Shown here piece by piece: positions 1 through 13,100 of a DNA stretch of 64,000 nucleotides. Location of the stretch: assembly GCF_910592395.1 (NCBI RefSeq), contig NC_088323.1, positions 5,766,001 to 5,830,000 on the forward strand, given 5' to 3'. This DNA is from Lineus longissimus. Its lineage: Eukaryota; Nemertea; Pilidiophora; Heteronemertea; Lineidae. Made by a program: the position numbers and the translations under genes. The notes beneath the pieces are model-generated. The model was given only the letters and a program-made list of their open reading frames with translations, ran no database searches and had not been told where the DNA came from. Positions within the stretch are counted from its first letter, which is position 1; each line of letters opens with the position of its first letter.

Positions 1-998
1 AGCTATGGCAGGCAGGGGATGTTTAGAGGATGAACAATGCCGTATCATGATTTCTTTGCTTGAACCTGACCAGCAGCAAGTCAAGGCGTTTGGTAGAGGG
101 GAGTATGTAAAAAGTATCAGAAATTTGAGGATTTGAAGAATTACACCTTCCCTCTAATAAGAGAAGCTTTTTCAAGCTTTAGTATTTTCAATTGTAGAAA
201 ATCCCCAGCCTCTTTTATAAGATGTTAGCATGCTGAGCTGTTAGCATCTGGGAATAAATGGTTACCCAAGCTAACACCAGGTGTGTTTGCAAGTAACACC
301 AAAGTCGATCGGGCTGAAGCATCCAAGCTGAGTATTGTCTTGGACAAGTGTCTTTTTTGACAGTAAGCTGAAATAATTGAAGACAACACAAGAAAGGAAT
401 TGACAAAAGTAAATTAGGACAGGCAAAACTCTTTATTGTCCTCTACTGTAAGTCTGAAAATCTGGCAAAATGTACCTGAAGAATACTGTTTTAGTGACCC
501 TCGGGAGGCATTTGCCCCCTGCCCTAGGCCCTATACCTACGGCGCTCCTTATTTCAAATTTATGAATAAATTGAACCGGTTATAATGACGAAAAATGATG
601 AACTGTTCAAAGGGACATTCGGGTGAGGCCATGCATGCCACCCCCAAAAAATTCCTCCTGGGTGTCCAAATTCATTGTCCCGCCACCCACAGGAGGGCAG
701 AGCGCCAGGCAGGAGGGACCCTAATTTAGACACATTTGATGGCTCCCCATGCAGTGATGGGTCCGATGCATGCGTTGAGCCAACTGAATGGGTATGAGAG
801 TGAATGCACAGCATGTTGTAGTGGAGCCTCAGTTTGGATTCACTAAGCTGGTTGGCTGACCGAGTACCATTGTCTGCGTGTGTATTGCAATACTCTATGC
901 TGTACACACGACATTGTACATAGACGCACAGGGGTGGAAGGAGCTGCTTTATAGTGGAAATATTAGGGGCATGAAAAGGACTTTTTAAGGGCTTTCCT
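1..998. other. Upstream region and probable 5' UTR of the RBMS gene
   Basis: No protein-coding segment is supportable here. The part just upstream of 999 probably holds 5' UTR of the RBMS gene: the frame of the ATG is closed by an upstream TGA near 974, and no splice acceptor is seen directly before the ATG. A 157-codon open frame on the opposite strand (560-1033) has no recognisable domain and overlaps exon 1, so it was not called. No clear TATA box was found. Confidence 0.3.
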
Positions 999-1100
999 AT
1001 GATGGCTTTAATAAACGGAGGACCCCAGATCACCAGATATCAACAGAGGCCTGATATCATAAATTTCAACGGAAATCAGTATGCAGGAAACCAATATAGG
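999..1100 (+). CDS. RBMS: RBMS exon 1 (candidate N-terminal exon)
   Basis: Open from tandem ATGs at 999 and 1002 to a strong GTAAGT donor at 1101. It encodes 34 residues rich in N, Q and Y (ending [11 protein letters not shown]), compatible in composition with RBMS N termini. It ends in phase 0 and exon 2 starts in phase 0. It lies about 29 kb upstream of exon 2, so further exons or other first exons could exist between them, and linkage to this gene is inferred. Confidence 0.55.
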
Positions 1101-4100
1101 GTAAGTTTTTTGTCGGGCTGTCAGGGCCCAAGCCCGAACCCGGATATTCATTCTATACTCTGCTGTCAATGCTTTCTCTTTGTGAGTGAAGAGCCATTCC
1201 CTTTGAACAGTGATCTCGGTTATTTTGACTTTGCATATATTTTACCGTGTTTGTATGCATAGTTTATCTATCTTTTATTGACGTTGTATACTTTTCACAT
1301 AGAGTTGTATGGCCTTGAGAGCTACAGTATGTTTTCAGTGTATTTGTAGTGTACTAAAGTAATCAATGGTTGGCTCTCCGTAATGAACAGCCGTACAGTG
1401 TGTACAATGTATGTGTACATAGGACGGGTTTGATAGGGTACGCAAAGTTATCAGATATTGTGGTCATAAAAATTGACTCATAAAAAGGCTTGTCCTTCTT
1501 GGTAGACTATCTGAAAGAAAATGAATAAGGATCTTCCTGCTTGATGTTGACATCAAATTGTGGGGGAGGGGGGGGGTTCCAAATGACAGAGGTGTCCTGT
1601 TAGGAGAGGTCAAATTGAACGGAAACAACCAATTTGGGACCGGAAAGAGTGTCCTTAATAGAGAGGTGTCCGCTAAGGGAGGTTCGACTGTGTAACAATT
1701 TAAAGTCAGATAGTTTTGTTGTGTATGATTGTTCACATCATATGGATTTATGTTCAGAAATACTTCATAAACCTATCAGATGTAATTTAGAATTTATGGC
1801 ATTTCCCAGGCCTTTAGGCTAATCCTGTTGTACTGTTGAATACAATGCTAGCATGCACCTGGGGTAAGCCTATAACTTGGCAACACCCATTGCTAATGGT
1901 AGTGCATGGCTAAGGGTTTGATGTCATTACTGCTGATAAGCATTTGCTATGCAGCTGAGCCAACTCTTTTATCTTTACAGGAATGTGTGGGGGGGGGGGT
2001 ATATGTGTATGCTGGTATGCTGTTAGCGCCCTCATCCCATATCCCTCTGTCCTTGTTTTCGCCTTTACCACCAGGGGGAATGGGGGGGGGAGGAGTGCCC
2101 TGATGTCCTGTTATTAAAAAAGGCCAAGTCCCCAGTTCCCAATAGCGATTTCGGTCAGATCCCAAATCGGTAAAAATTGTACTTGGTGGCAGAACTCTCA
2201 TCCAAATATGGGTGTAATTTTGTAGTCATGGACAAAATTTACATTTCTTGTGGGCGAATCTTGTCACCCCAACGAACCTCCAGCATAAACGAAGTATCAA
2301 TTTATCACTTTAGTGTGCAAATAGAAAATAAACCATATCTCACTTGGAAAACATGCCCATGTTAATCCATTCTTCCTGATGAAGTTTCCCCTCTGGCCAA
2401 ATGATTGCTCATGCTAGTATGGTATTTGCATTTCTTTGTGTTTAAATAATTCCACCTAGGCACAAGTTAGTACTAATTTCTGGTGACCTCACCCAACAAA
2501 TACCCGTGGGGCCTAACAAGTCTGATGAGCATGATTAAAGGTATGAACGTGATAAAAAAATATTGAGGTTCTCTGAAATATAAGACGATGTTTTTGATGT
2601 GTTTATGTCTCGAAATATCTTTCTCAGCAATTCTTCTGTCATATTGCACTGAAACTGTTCAATTGTGACCTTGGCCAAGTAGCTTTACCCTGGTGGTTGC
2701 AAGGTACGGGGTTGATGCACAATGACAACCTCTACCTGCAACCCTCATGGTGTGAATGTCAGGCTGACTCTACTCTGATGTTTGTATACGGATGTGCGAA
2801 GTGTGTTTCACAGCTTGGACCAAACTGCATGTGGGCCTACGGTGATATGCAAAGTTGGAATTATCTGCTCCAAAGTGCAATATACTTCATTCGAACTCTC
2901 TGTTGGGTAGTTTGTTGGAGGGCAAGAGTTGTAAATAACTCCCCTCAGGTGAAAAATGCTCTTGTTTATAGCGCTGATAAGGTGCTTTTATAATGAGTAT
3001 GTTCAATACTCATTATGTGTTGAATATTATATAGAACTAGAAAATGTACACAGGTTGCAGCTGTTCTTACAGTATATGTGCTGAATACAAGTATACAATG
3101 TAGGCCTACATACAGCACCTTGCAACCACTGTGTACATTACACTCTTAGTATTTGCTGCTGTTTTGGGTGTTTATTTTGCAATGATTGTTAAACAATGCA
3201 TTCACTGTGTGATGCAGTTTATTCCCGAGTCCCTTGCTGAAGGAGATACTCCTTATGCCCTTTATATCCTTCTTGATGCTTAAGTCTTGTGGCAGAGAGA
3301 TACAGTCCCCTTTATGCCTGTTTACCCTTCCTTATGCCTTTGTGATGTAGTTGGTTGCTAACCTTTATTGTCCCTTTAACATTCTCAGTAAAATGCTTTC
3401 CAACTTCACTTCATTGCACCTTTAACATTTCAGCCAAGTGCTATGTCATCCCATGAACAATTCCAAATAATCATTAAATGTCCCTTTAAAACATAATTTT
3501 GATGAAAATGTCCTTGGACAGTGCTCTTTGCCCCTCCCAGTATGAAACCTTTCACAAAACATCAACCACCTGCCTATAAAGTAGAAACATTCCATTCATT
3601 GTTCAATGGACTATGGCTTCCTAAGCTCTTACCAAAATAAAATATTTTGTAACTTTAAGTATTGTTAGCACTCCGACTCTAGCCTTAGCCAGGCTAAGCC
3701 TTTAGAAATAGGCCTAGGCAGGCTAGGATAGCTCCTTTTAAAGCTCTATATTCAGTCTCCCGCTAAGGTCCGTAAAACGATATAGACCCTTGAAGCAATT
3801 CATTCATAGGCCTTTCCATTCAACATTGGGCCCAAAATATGTCACTACTAGTGGAAAGCTTACATTTTTTTGTCCCCTGTGGATACTGTTATAACATCAG
3901 ATGCACGTTTCGATCATACTTTGCCCCTTCTGGGTCATCACAGTTTGAAAGGTTCAAAAGTCAATGAGCTTCGCAGAGGCCAAACTGATGTTCAAAAAGA
4001 TTGAACAGCAGTGACCAATAAAATTGTTAACTTAGGCTTGTCACATTAAGAAACGGCTTGTGGTATTCGACTCGATGACTCGACGACGCGATGGCTCGAT

Positions 4101-7100
4101 GACGCGATCGTTGCTATGGATTTTGCTAAAATACGGAATCCCATGATCCTGGTCTCCGGGCTACCGCTGCAACAGCAGAGGTTTTAGCTCGGCCTTCCCA
4201 TACCCAGCTACGGTATGTAGAAGGATGTGCCCCCCCCCCCCCCAGCCATGGCCACTGAAGATTGGTCCCCGCGATTGATTTTGATATTTAAAGGACTCGC
4301 GGAAGTTTCATAGCATGCAAAATGACCGGAGATTTAATTGACAAACAAGCTTCTAGTGGCCAATGTCAGATGTCATGTGGTAGTCTGTCAACAATCGGAA
4401 TTTCGCATATGTGCAGTTTTTTAGACTCAGTCACTCAGTCCCTCTTCCGCCCCTTGACATCTGCCCCCCCCCCCCCCAATACATCAGCCCCTATACATGC
4501 TTTCCGAAATTGGTGGCTTGCATTGGAACTAACTTTTTCCCCCTTGTCCGTCATTAAAGGCATCCGAGTGTGTTGGTCAACCATGACTATCTCCTTTGTC
4601 CCTCCACCACAGGCCTAGTTTCCCCTTATGACATCACTATTTCGGACACTCAGCGCCCCATTTCTGGAAAGGTGTATAGGACATTTAATATTGCCGTGCT
4701 GAACGGATATCCAGAGCCAACCTTGTCTCCAGGAACTCGCGTGTCATTTTAACATTGGAATTTCTGCTCGTAAAGAACCTGGGTAGGAGGTTGATCTGAA
4801 CCAGCTATATTTAGGTGTATTCAGCTGTATTGACGGTAAGCTTGCATAGCAACATGGCGCATGGTTTTATCAAAAATGCGAACTTGTAGGAAACGAAAAA
4901 TGGTCGGATTAGATACGGTGAAAACAGCTGGAAAGGGGTTGGTAATGATCAGTTCTTTTTTATTTTCCTCCACTTATGATTCTATGTATAAATTACAGTC
5001 CAGGCAGTGATATTCTTTAAAAAGATTCCAACTTGATCGCGTCATCGAGTCATCGCGTCGTCGAGTCATCGAGTCGAATACCACAAGCCTTAAGAAACAA
5101 TGTCTGTAAAATGCCTCTGATCTCAGGAAAACTTTTTGACAAAAGGGGTATGATTCGAACTGAGCTCTTGCAACTTTTTGTGTGACTGTTACTAAATTTT
5201 ATGGGCCACGATCTCAACTTTTCCCTGGGTAGAATATCAGTTCTGACCAGAGTCAAATAGCCGCCTTCTGTCTTCAAAATATCAAATAAGACCAGGTCAG
5301 TTGTAAATTTTTGGCAGATTAGGCGACCTCAATTATGCAGTGACCTCCCGATGACCTGTATCGACTTTTATTTCATGCTTTGGTCAGCGTGGATGTGTAA
5401 CATTTGGTGACCCATTCCATCACTACTGGATTTTGTGACACACTGACCTCTTTGACCTCAGTGACCTCTATCTGACCTCAGATGAACAAGTGTAGCAAAA
5501 TTCACTTGTTACATAAGACTTAGAAGATGGCTGTGCATGTTGAGTAAAACAAAATTTGAAAAAAACTTTGAGTGAACTCTCTGCAAACTTAATCCTGTGT
5601 CTTTGATCTTCACTTAAACTTCTAATGGATTGTCTGACAAAATATACTGAACTCTTAAACCTTGCACGGCCTTTTGTCCAACAGTTTTCCGTAATTTAAA
5701 TCCAATCTTAATTTAAAACAGGTATTGCATGACTTGTGTGATTATTCAAGTTTCTTCCAATTCATTTTTGCAGTGATTATCTGTGTGTATTGAAGGGCTT
5801 GTGGTATTCGACTCGATGACTCGACGACGCGATGGCTCGATGACGCGATCGTTGCTATGGATTTTGCTAAAATACGGAATCCCATGATCCTGGTCTCCGG
5901 GCTACCGCTGCAACAGCAGAGGTTTTAGCTCGGCCTTTCCCATACCCAGCTACGGTATGTGGAAGGATGTGCCCCTCCCCCCCCCCCCCCCAGCCATGGC
6001 CACTGAAGATTGGTCCCCGCGATTGATTTTGATATTTAAAGGACTCGCGGAAGTTTCATAGCATGCAAAATGACTGGAGATTTAATTGACAAACAAGCTT
6101 CTAGTGGCCAATGTCAGATGTCATGTGGTAGTCTGTCAACAATCGGAATTTCGCATATGTGCAGTTTTTTAGACTCAGTCACTCAGTCCCTCTTCCGTCC
6201 CTTAACATCTACCCCCCCCCCATACATCAGCCCCTCTACATGCTTTCCGAAATTGGTGGCTTGCATTGGAACCAGCCTAACTTTTTCCCCCTTGTCCGTC
6301 ATTAAAGGCATTCAAGTGTGTTGGTCAACCATGACTATCTCCTTTGTCCCTCCACCACAGGCCTAGTTTCCCCTTATGACATCACTATTTCGGACACTCA
6401 GCGCCCCATTTCTGGAAAGGTGTATAGGACATTTAATATTGCCGTGCTGAACGGATATCCAGAGCCAACCTTGTCTCCAGGAACTCGCGTGTCATTTTAA
6501 CATTGGAATTTCTGCTCGTAAAGAACCTGGGTAGGAGGTTGATCTGAACCAGCTATATTTAGGTGTATTTAGCTGTATTGACGGTAAAGATACCAGTGGC
6601 TTGCATAGCAACATGGCGCATGGTTTTATCAAAAATGCGAACTTGTAGGAAACGAAAAATGGTCGGATTAGATACGTTGAAAACAGCTGGAAAGGGGTTG
6701 GTAATGATCGGTTCTTTTTTATTTTCCTCCACTTATGATTCTATGTATAAATTACAGTCCAAGCAGTGATATTCTTTAAAAAGATTCCAACTTGATCGCG
6801 TCATCGAGTCATCGCGTCGTCGAGTCATCGAGTCGAATACCACAAGCCGTATTGAAGTGTGGTCATTGATGTGATGTTTTGTATAGCGACAATTTTTTTC
6901 TTAATTGACCATTTGTGTGGTCCTTTTCTTTGATTTATCTGTAGCCTTTTCAAGACTATGATATTCTAGAAGGAAATTGAGAGTTTATGTTCAGAAAAAT
7001 CTACCAAACCTTCACGTTCTTCCATAACATGCGGCAGCCAGATAAAATATTTTCCAAAAGTCTTGAGAACTAAATTTGAGTGTCCCTAAATAGGATGGTG

Positions 7101-10100
7101 ACATTTCAATATTGGACAGGATTTTACAAACAGGCAATTCGTCTAATGCACCTTAAACCTGATAGGTCTTATTGGTTTCCATGGCAACACAGTAAACTTC
7201 CAAGATCACAACTTTTGAACTGCTTTAGGAACCGCTTTAGGAATCTATCGTCAGCTCGGTCATGGGATCAGAAAAGTCCGTCTGCTGTTGATGACTGACG
7301 ATGAACTAATCTTGCGGTATCTTTTGCTTCAGCAGTTGCCACGGCAACCTGTTGATAATGGTAGCCAAGGCCAGGTGGGAGTGTATCCTGTTAGCGGCAT
7401 TTGTCATCATCAATTTCATCGTAGAATTATCATCACTTCCGACCCGAGGGATGGGCACGTTTTCCGACATTGAAGGAACGTTTTCTCGTTTCCTTCGTCA
7501 ATATTTCATCTTTGTTCATTGCGATTATTTTAAAAATGTTCCTCGATCTTGCGCTGTGCTGCTCAGTCAAAGTATCCAGGGTGTTTTCCTGGCACTTGCC
7601 TCTGACAAGGGGACTGGTGAAGACCAACGCAACTGTACACTTTTGTCCCTTGTGAGCATGATCTCGTTGGAGCAACGCAAACCGCTTGTGTGCAGGGCGC
7701 TTGACTGATTGGTCTTGATGAAGTGTGGGGGGGGGGATTCTGATCTGATTTGAAAGAGAATGAATCGTACCCATACTGATTAGCAATTTTATCTTGTTAC
7801 TCAAGAAGCTTGTTTCTGTGTTATCCTGTACAAGACGCTAATCCAAATTGTTTCAAAAATGTACTAAAAGAGGATCATTTGATGAGTGCATTGGTGTTGC
7901 ATGCCTTTATGTTTGCGCTCTGTATATATTTTAGTGCGGTTCCAACCTTTTTTTTCTACCGAGACTGGTTTGCATGTAGTTGCACTCAAAGCAATAGAAA
8001 TTTCCATTTATCATCTGATTAGGAATATGTTATCCTTTTATTAACCAACCTTACGTCAGTACATGTCTATGGCCATGCCATTTAATGACGATTTCAATAT
8101 ATTTTATGTGTGCATTGTAATCAAGTCAGAACAGGAACAGATGACTCGAGATAGGAATTCCAACCATCTGGGTTTTTGTCAAGGGTTCAATGAACGAATG
8201 AGTCAGTCAGTAGGCAGCTGTTGCCTGAGCTATCAGGGCAGAGACACTGGCTGGCTCATCATCCTTGAAAGTTGGCCCCGCAGTACTGGCCAAAAGTAAT
8301 CTTGCTTGCTGTGCATCAATGATAGCATTAAATTCTATAGCGATGAGTCTGAAAGCACCTGTTGCCTTGAGTGCCTGTAGGCAAGTGATTAAAATCACTG
8401 TGACATGTGATCTTAGATAATATGCAACAAAAATCACTTGTTTGCAGTGGCCGTCGCAGGTGTCTGGGACTAGGATCGGTGATCGCTGTAACTTGCCTCA
8501 TCACACTAGGTCACTCTAGCCAAAGGGTCAGTACTGTGGTCAGCTGTGGTGTGCTGGTAATACCACCCACCTTTCAATATAAGCCCTTCCCGGCGTCTTG
8601 TTGCATTACGAATCAACTAATCTAGTTGAGGATGTTGTTGGCCATCAGTATTCTCGGGAGTGGCCACATTGGTCAGGAAGTATCCCCTACGGATGCGCCA
8701 CTCTAATGAACATCCCTCCTTCTTGGAGTCGAGGGAAATAAAGTGGGAGGATTAGATGGAGTACTGTTGCAATATATTTGCTATGTTGCTGTTATCATCG
8801 ACAATTACAGTATAAAGTCATACATATTCGAAAGTCACGGCATGACCTACAGGTTGCCACAGGTGGTGGTCATGAGTTACATCACGCACCTGGGCTTTTT
8901 TCGTCATGCTTGAATATACATTTATTATGCTGTTTATCATGTAACGACTATTTTGAGGGGATGTAAGCACTTTTTTGCTGCAATCGAATAGTTTACTTCT
9001 CATTTATTGATCTCTAAACATTTCGTGATTATGTCGCTTGAAGAAGTGTCTAAATCAATTGAGATAGGAATTCTGCGTATAGAAATGTACAAAGGCATTT
9101 GCAGCCGTGACGGAGTCGTACAATAACGAAATGGCATTTCAACCTTTGGACGCTGCAAAATCGCCATTAGGAAAAACGTTCTTGCAATGATGGGAGTTTA
9201 TACTGCGCAGAAGGCCGTAGATTATTGCTGATGATGATGCTGTATCTATCATCGGGCCCACGGGATCATCCCAGCGCACACCACATGGTCGCGTATCGAC
9301 CCAACGAATCAATATGCGTTATGTTTGCTAAACTAGCATTACATCGTCGAAAACTACAATCGGCTAATTAGCATGCTATATCATCTAGATGCAAATTAGA
9401 TCCTGTATCTGGAACCACTCCCTGGCTGCTGTTTGCCAATATAAGATAACGCCCTCGGAAGCATTTAATTGAAAACTTCCAGATCTTGACGAGTAAATTT
9501 GTGTACTGCAAACTGCTCTAATTTTTGGCTCCTATCTACTAATTAGCATGCCGTCGAGCTGCAATCTTGCCAACTAGAACCACTCCCTCATTGCCACTCG
9601 CTAATGTCAGATAACAACATCCTGGAAGCATTAACTTGAACTCATCGAGATTTGCTTTGATCATGTCTTCAATAGCTGCGCTTACACCACGAAATATTGG
9701 TGGACCAATTGCACTTACACCACCACATTGCCGCGACAAATTGGTTCGGCAATCCATTGCCGATACAAATTGACGAGCGAATTTGTCCCACCAAGCTTGA
9801 TGGTCCAAATTCGCCCGGCTTGTTAAAAGCTCGGCTTTGTCGTGGTGTACGCGCAAATGGATCGGCAATTAGCTAGTTAGATGGTTCGGCTCCAGGCGGC
9901 GCTTTCGAAATGGCGCTTTCTGCCAAGGCTTTCTGCGTTCTGCTTATTGTTTGCGCGCCATCTGTAGCCGGATTTTATAACTAGCTGCAGCGCTGGTGTA
10001 AGCGCTTGGTGGATTTTCGATGGTGCGGCATTGGTTCCCGAACCAAGATTGGTGGTCCATTTTCAGGTGGTGTAAGTGCGTCTAATGTCAATAAGCCAGA

Positions 10101-13100
10101 ATGGCGACTATACATATTGGCTCGAAACAAGTGCCCATGGTTAGGAAGGACTTTTTTATTGGTTACGGTGCTCAAACTTCCTCACTTCCATGCGTGCAAA
10201 AACCGAAACTGAAAAAACTTAATAGTTTGGATGGTGTCAGATTTTCCAACCCAGAGTTTCCCAAGGATGAAATAGAATAAGAATTTCCTTCTTTCTGTTG
10301 ATTTCATGGGGAAAACATTTTGAATTTGTCTTCTAAAGTTGAATAGAAAGTGCATTGGGTGCATGGGGTGCATGGGGTGCAAGGGTGGGGTTTTTAGTAG
10401 CTCAGTCTTCATATTTTGACCTCTGGTTACAAGAGCTTGAGACAAAAATGGTTGGGCTCCAGCATGTTTGGTGAAGCTGTAAAAAGCTATATGCTGAAGC
10501 ATCAAGCTTGGCTTTCATTGCACACGATGAAATACCATTACTTCTGTTGCACCCATTCATAAACCATTTCTCGATGCTTTCCGCATCAACTTTGCATCGA
10601 CTTTAAAGAACACACACGGTCAGGTTACCATGGTAAAACAACTCGTGATGAATGAAAAATTGTGAGGGAGTGCCACGCGTTGATGTAATTTATGCTCTTT
10701 GAAGATCGTTTCGTCAGCTCAAAGGGAATTCATTGCTGCACAAATTGAATTGACATGGCGGAATGATACCTTGGATTTTTGCCGTTATGCTGGAGAAAAG
10801 TCGTCCTTTGATCTTGATTTTATTACTTGCCTTATAAAATGTGTAAAAGGCGACAGATTCGTTGCTGATCTATGGGCCATGGGGTTGAGAAAAACATCTA
10901 TAGGATGGGGTGCATATTTGTGTTGGCCGAAAAACTTTAGCCGCTCGTCGCAATTTGGCAACGGCGGCAGTTAAAGGTTTTTGAAAAGCTCAAAAACGTT
11001 TATTTCTGAGAGTGTACCTTGTACTTTGGTCTAGTTGCTGATGTATTCTTTATGATTTCATGATTATTCGCAGAACAAGGATGTTGTTAGTTGGTTGATG
11101 AACGTTTTATACAAGTTGGTCATCTAGGTACAGACTTTTAGACTCGTACTACGTTTGCACCTGGTAACCTGCCTCGGCTGTTGTGTGGCAGGGCTAGCTA
11201 TATAAACCGCAAGAGCAACCAAGCAACTGTATCCGTCTAATCACTATTGTATCCTTATGGAAGTTTCTTATCGCAGCTAAATGCCATTTATTTATAGTTT
11301 AACCCTTCACATTCAGAATCCTTCAACGCTCGTCCTTAGTCATAAAGCTAGAGCGAATTGGGTTTGCAGTTCTGGCCAAAAGTAACATCGTCTCTTGTTA
11401 TTTCTAAATGTGCGCAAAACTATTTCCAAAATGGCTGACTTTGACTGGCATCACATTAGCCAACTTGTACCCTGAAGTCGTGCAATTGTGACTGAAGCGT
11501 GCTTTGTGGGTATGGGTACTACAATTCACAAGGTATGGAATCAGATACTTCACCTGATTGACCATCTGGTGTAAAGAAATGTCCTTGAAACTTTATAAAT
11601 TCACCGTACCATGAAAGTTAAACCAGATGAACCTTATAAACCAATCATGAGATGAAATTTCAAAATTGATCGTGTCTCAACCTGTTATTCATTGAATCTA
11701 ACCTTTGATATTTTAAAGAAAGCCACAACCCTATTCAATTTCAGAATGCTATGGACTTTAATTTCTAACCATGTTATTTAGTTTCGCTCAATTTGCTTGT
11801 TGGGGGATATCCTTTCAATTTGACTTTGATAAAGCTGCAATATGAGACCTTCGGAGAGTTCATTTCAAGCCTGGTTCAGCTTATAGAGTACACCTGTTCG
11901 TTTGCACTGAAAGTTTAGGCCAGATGAATTCTGCTTCTGATGAACTGCTGATAAAATGAATCGATGAGCAATCTGTAAATCTGTCCAGATACTAACTTTA
12001 TAGTCCGGTTGCTGATGAAAATAACTGAATTTGTCCGGCTGCTGCGTCTGCACAAAATGCACAGTGGAAAATTCTGAGCTCACGGCCGACTAAAACAACA
12101 CCTTGACATTAGTACATTAGCTCTACGAATCTACATCAAGTATTTGTGTGGATTCCCAATTCAGTGATGAATCCTGAGCAGTGCTTTCCTACCCTTTGCC
12201 TCCGGTATAGAAACCAAGGAGAGATCTCACTGGTTCTTGAATGTTCGATATCGATGTCATCCACCTTGAAACGAGCAAGCTGGGTGTCCCTGCTTTGTCG
12301 CCAGGGGGGCAATGGCGTTAGGTGTGTAGGGTCAGCAGAGGTAAGCTGGCACGCTAGTTGCTTTCTCACCACAATGAATTACAAGAAGAAAACATGTATA
12401 AGTAGAAGATATTGGAATTTTTTGCCTCGGCCCATGGCAGTGTCTATGTTCCTCATTCCATTGATCGTGTGTTGCCCTGAGGTCCCATTTGTTTGGCTCC
12501 ATCTTTTTTCTGGCGTAATGACCATTGGTAATCAATTGGACATCGCCCAGGCAAATCAGTCTCCCCAATCCCCACGGACATTCCTTTTTTGCGCTGAGAT
12601 AGTGATCTCACTAGGACATAAATAGCTCTATAAACAATATTGGGTAATTATAATGTGAAAAAGAAGAAACCAGATACTCGGGAAGAAACTCACTCACTCG
12701 GACATAAATAGCTCTATAAACGATATTGGGTAATTATAATGTGAAAAAGAAGAAACCAGATACTCTGGAGGAAAGCTGTGGAAGAGAGTTGCCTTCTCTT
12801 ACCCATGAGGGGACCGTGACCAACCAGGAATTGAACCTGGGATCTCAGAGGTGACAGGCACTGATGTTTCCACTGAGCCGCTCAAACAACCCGACTGCAT
12901 GCATACTTCAGTACCAAGCTGAAAAATCTGATGAACAGAAGTCGAACTCTGAAATGCTGTGTCTGGTTTTAGCTGTCTGAGATGGAGACAGTACTCTGCT
13001 GTGATTTGAACTCGTGACTTCCTGATTATTAGTCTGATTAGATGAAAACCACACCACTGCACTCAGGAGCCTCAGCTATGTTTTGAATACTAACTGACCC

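Noticed and set aside
560-1033. 157-codon open frame on the - strand
   Set aside because: Overlaps RBMS exon 1 on the other strand and has no recognisable domain or splice context.
4322-4618. 98-codon frames conserved between the two transposon copies
   Set aside because: Conserved only because the copies are recent; they include C-homopolymer-encoded prolines and no transposase motif.
9539-9868. 109-codon - strand open frame
   Set aside because: Lies within duplicated and inverted repeats and has no recognised domain.
12146-12625. 159-codon open frame on the + strand
   Set aside because: No family resemblance, overlaps the start of the 86-bp duplication, and low-quality composition for a coding exon.
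12795-13075. Functional tRNA genes
   Set aside because: A- and B-box-like words are present but no clean cloverleaf or acceptor stem; better explained as tRNA-derived SINEs. The same applies at 32798 and 63072.
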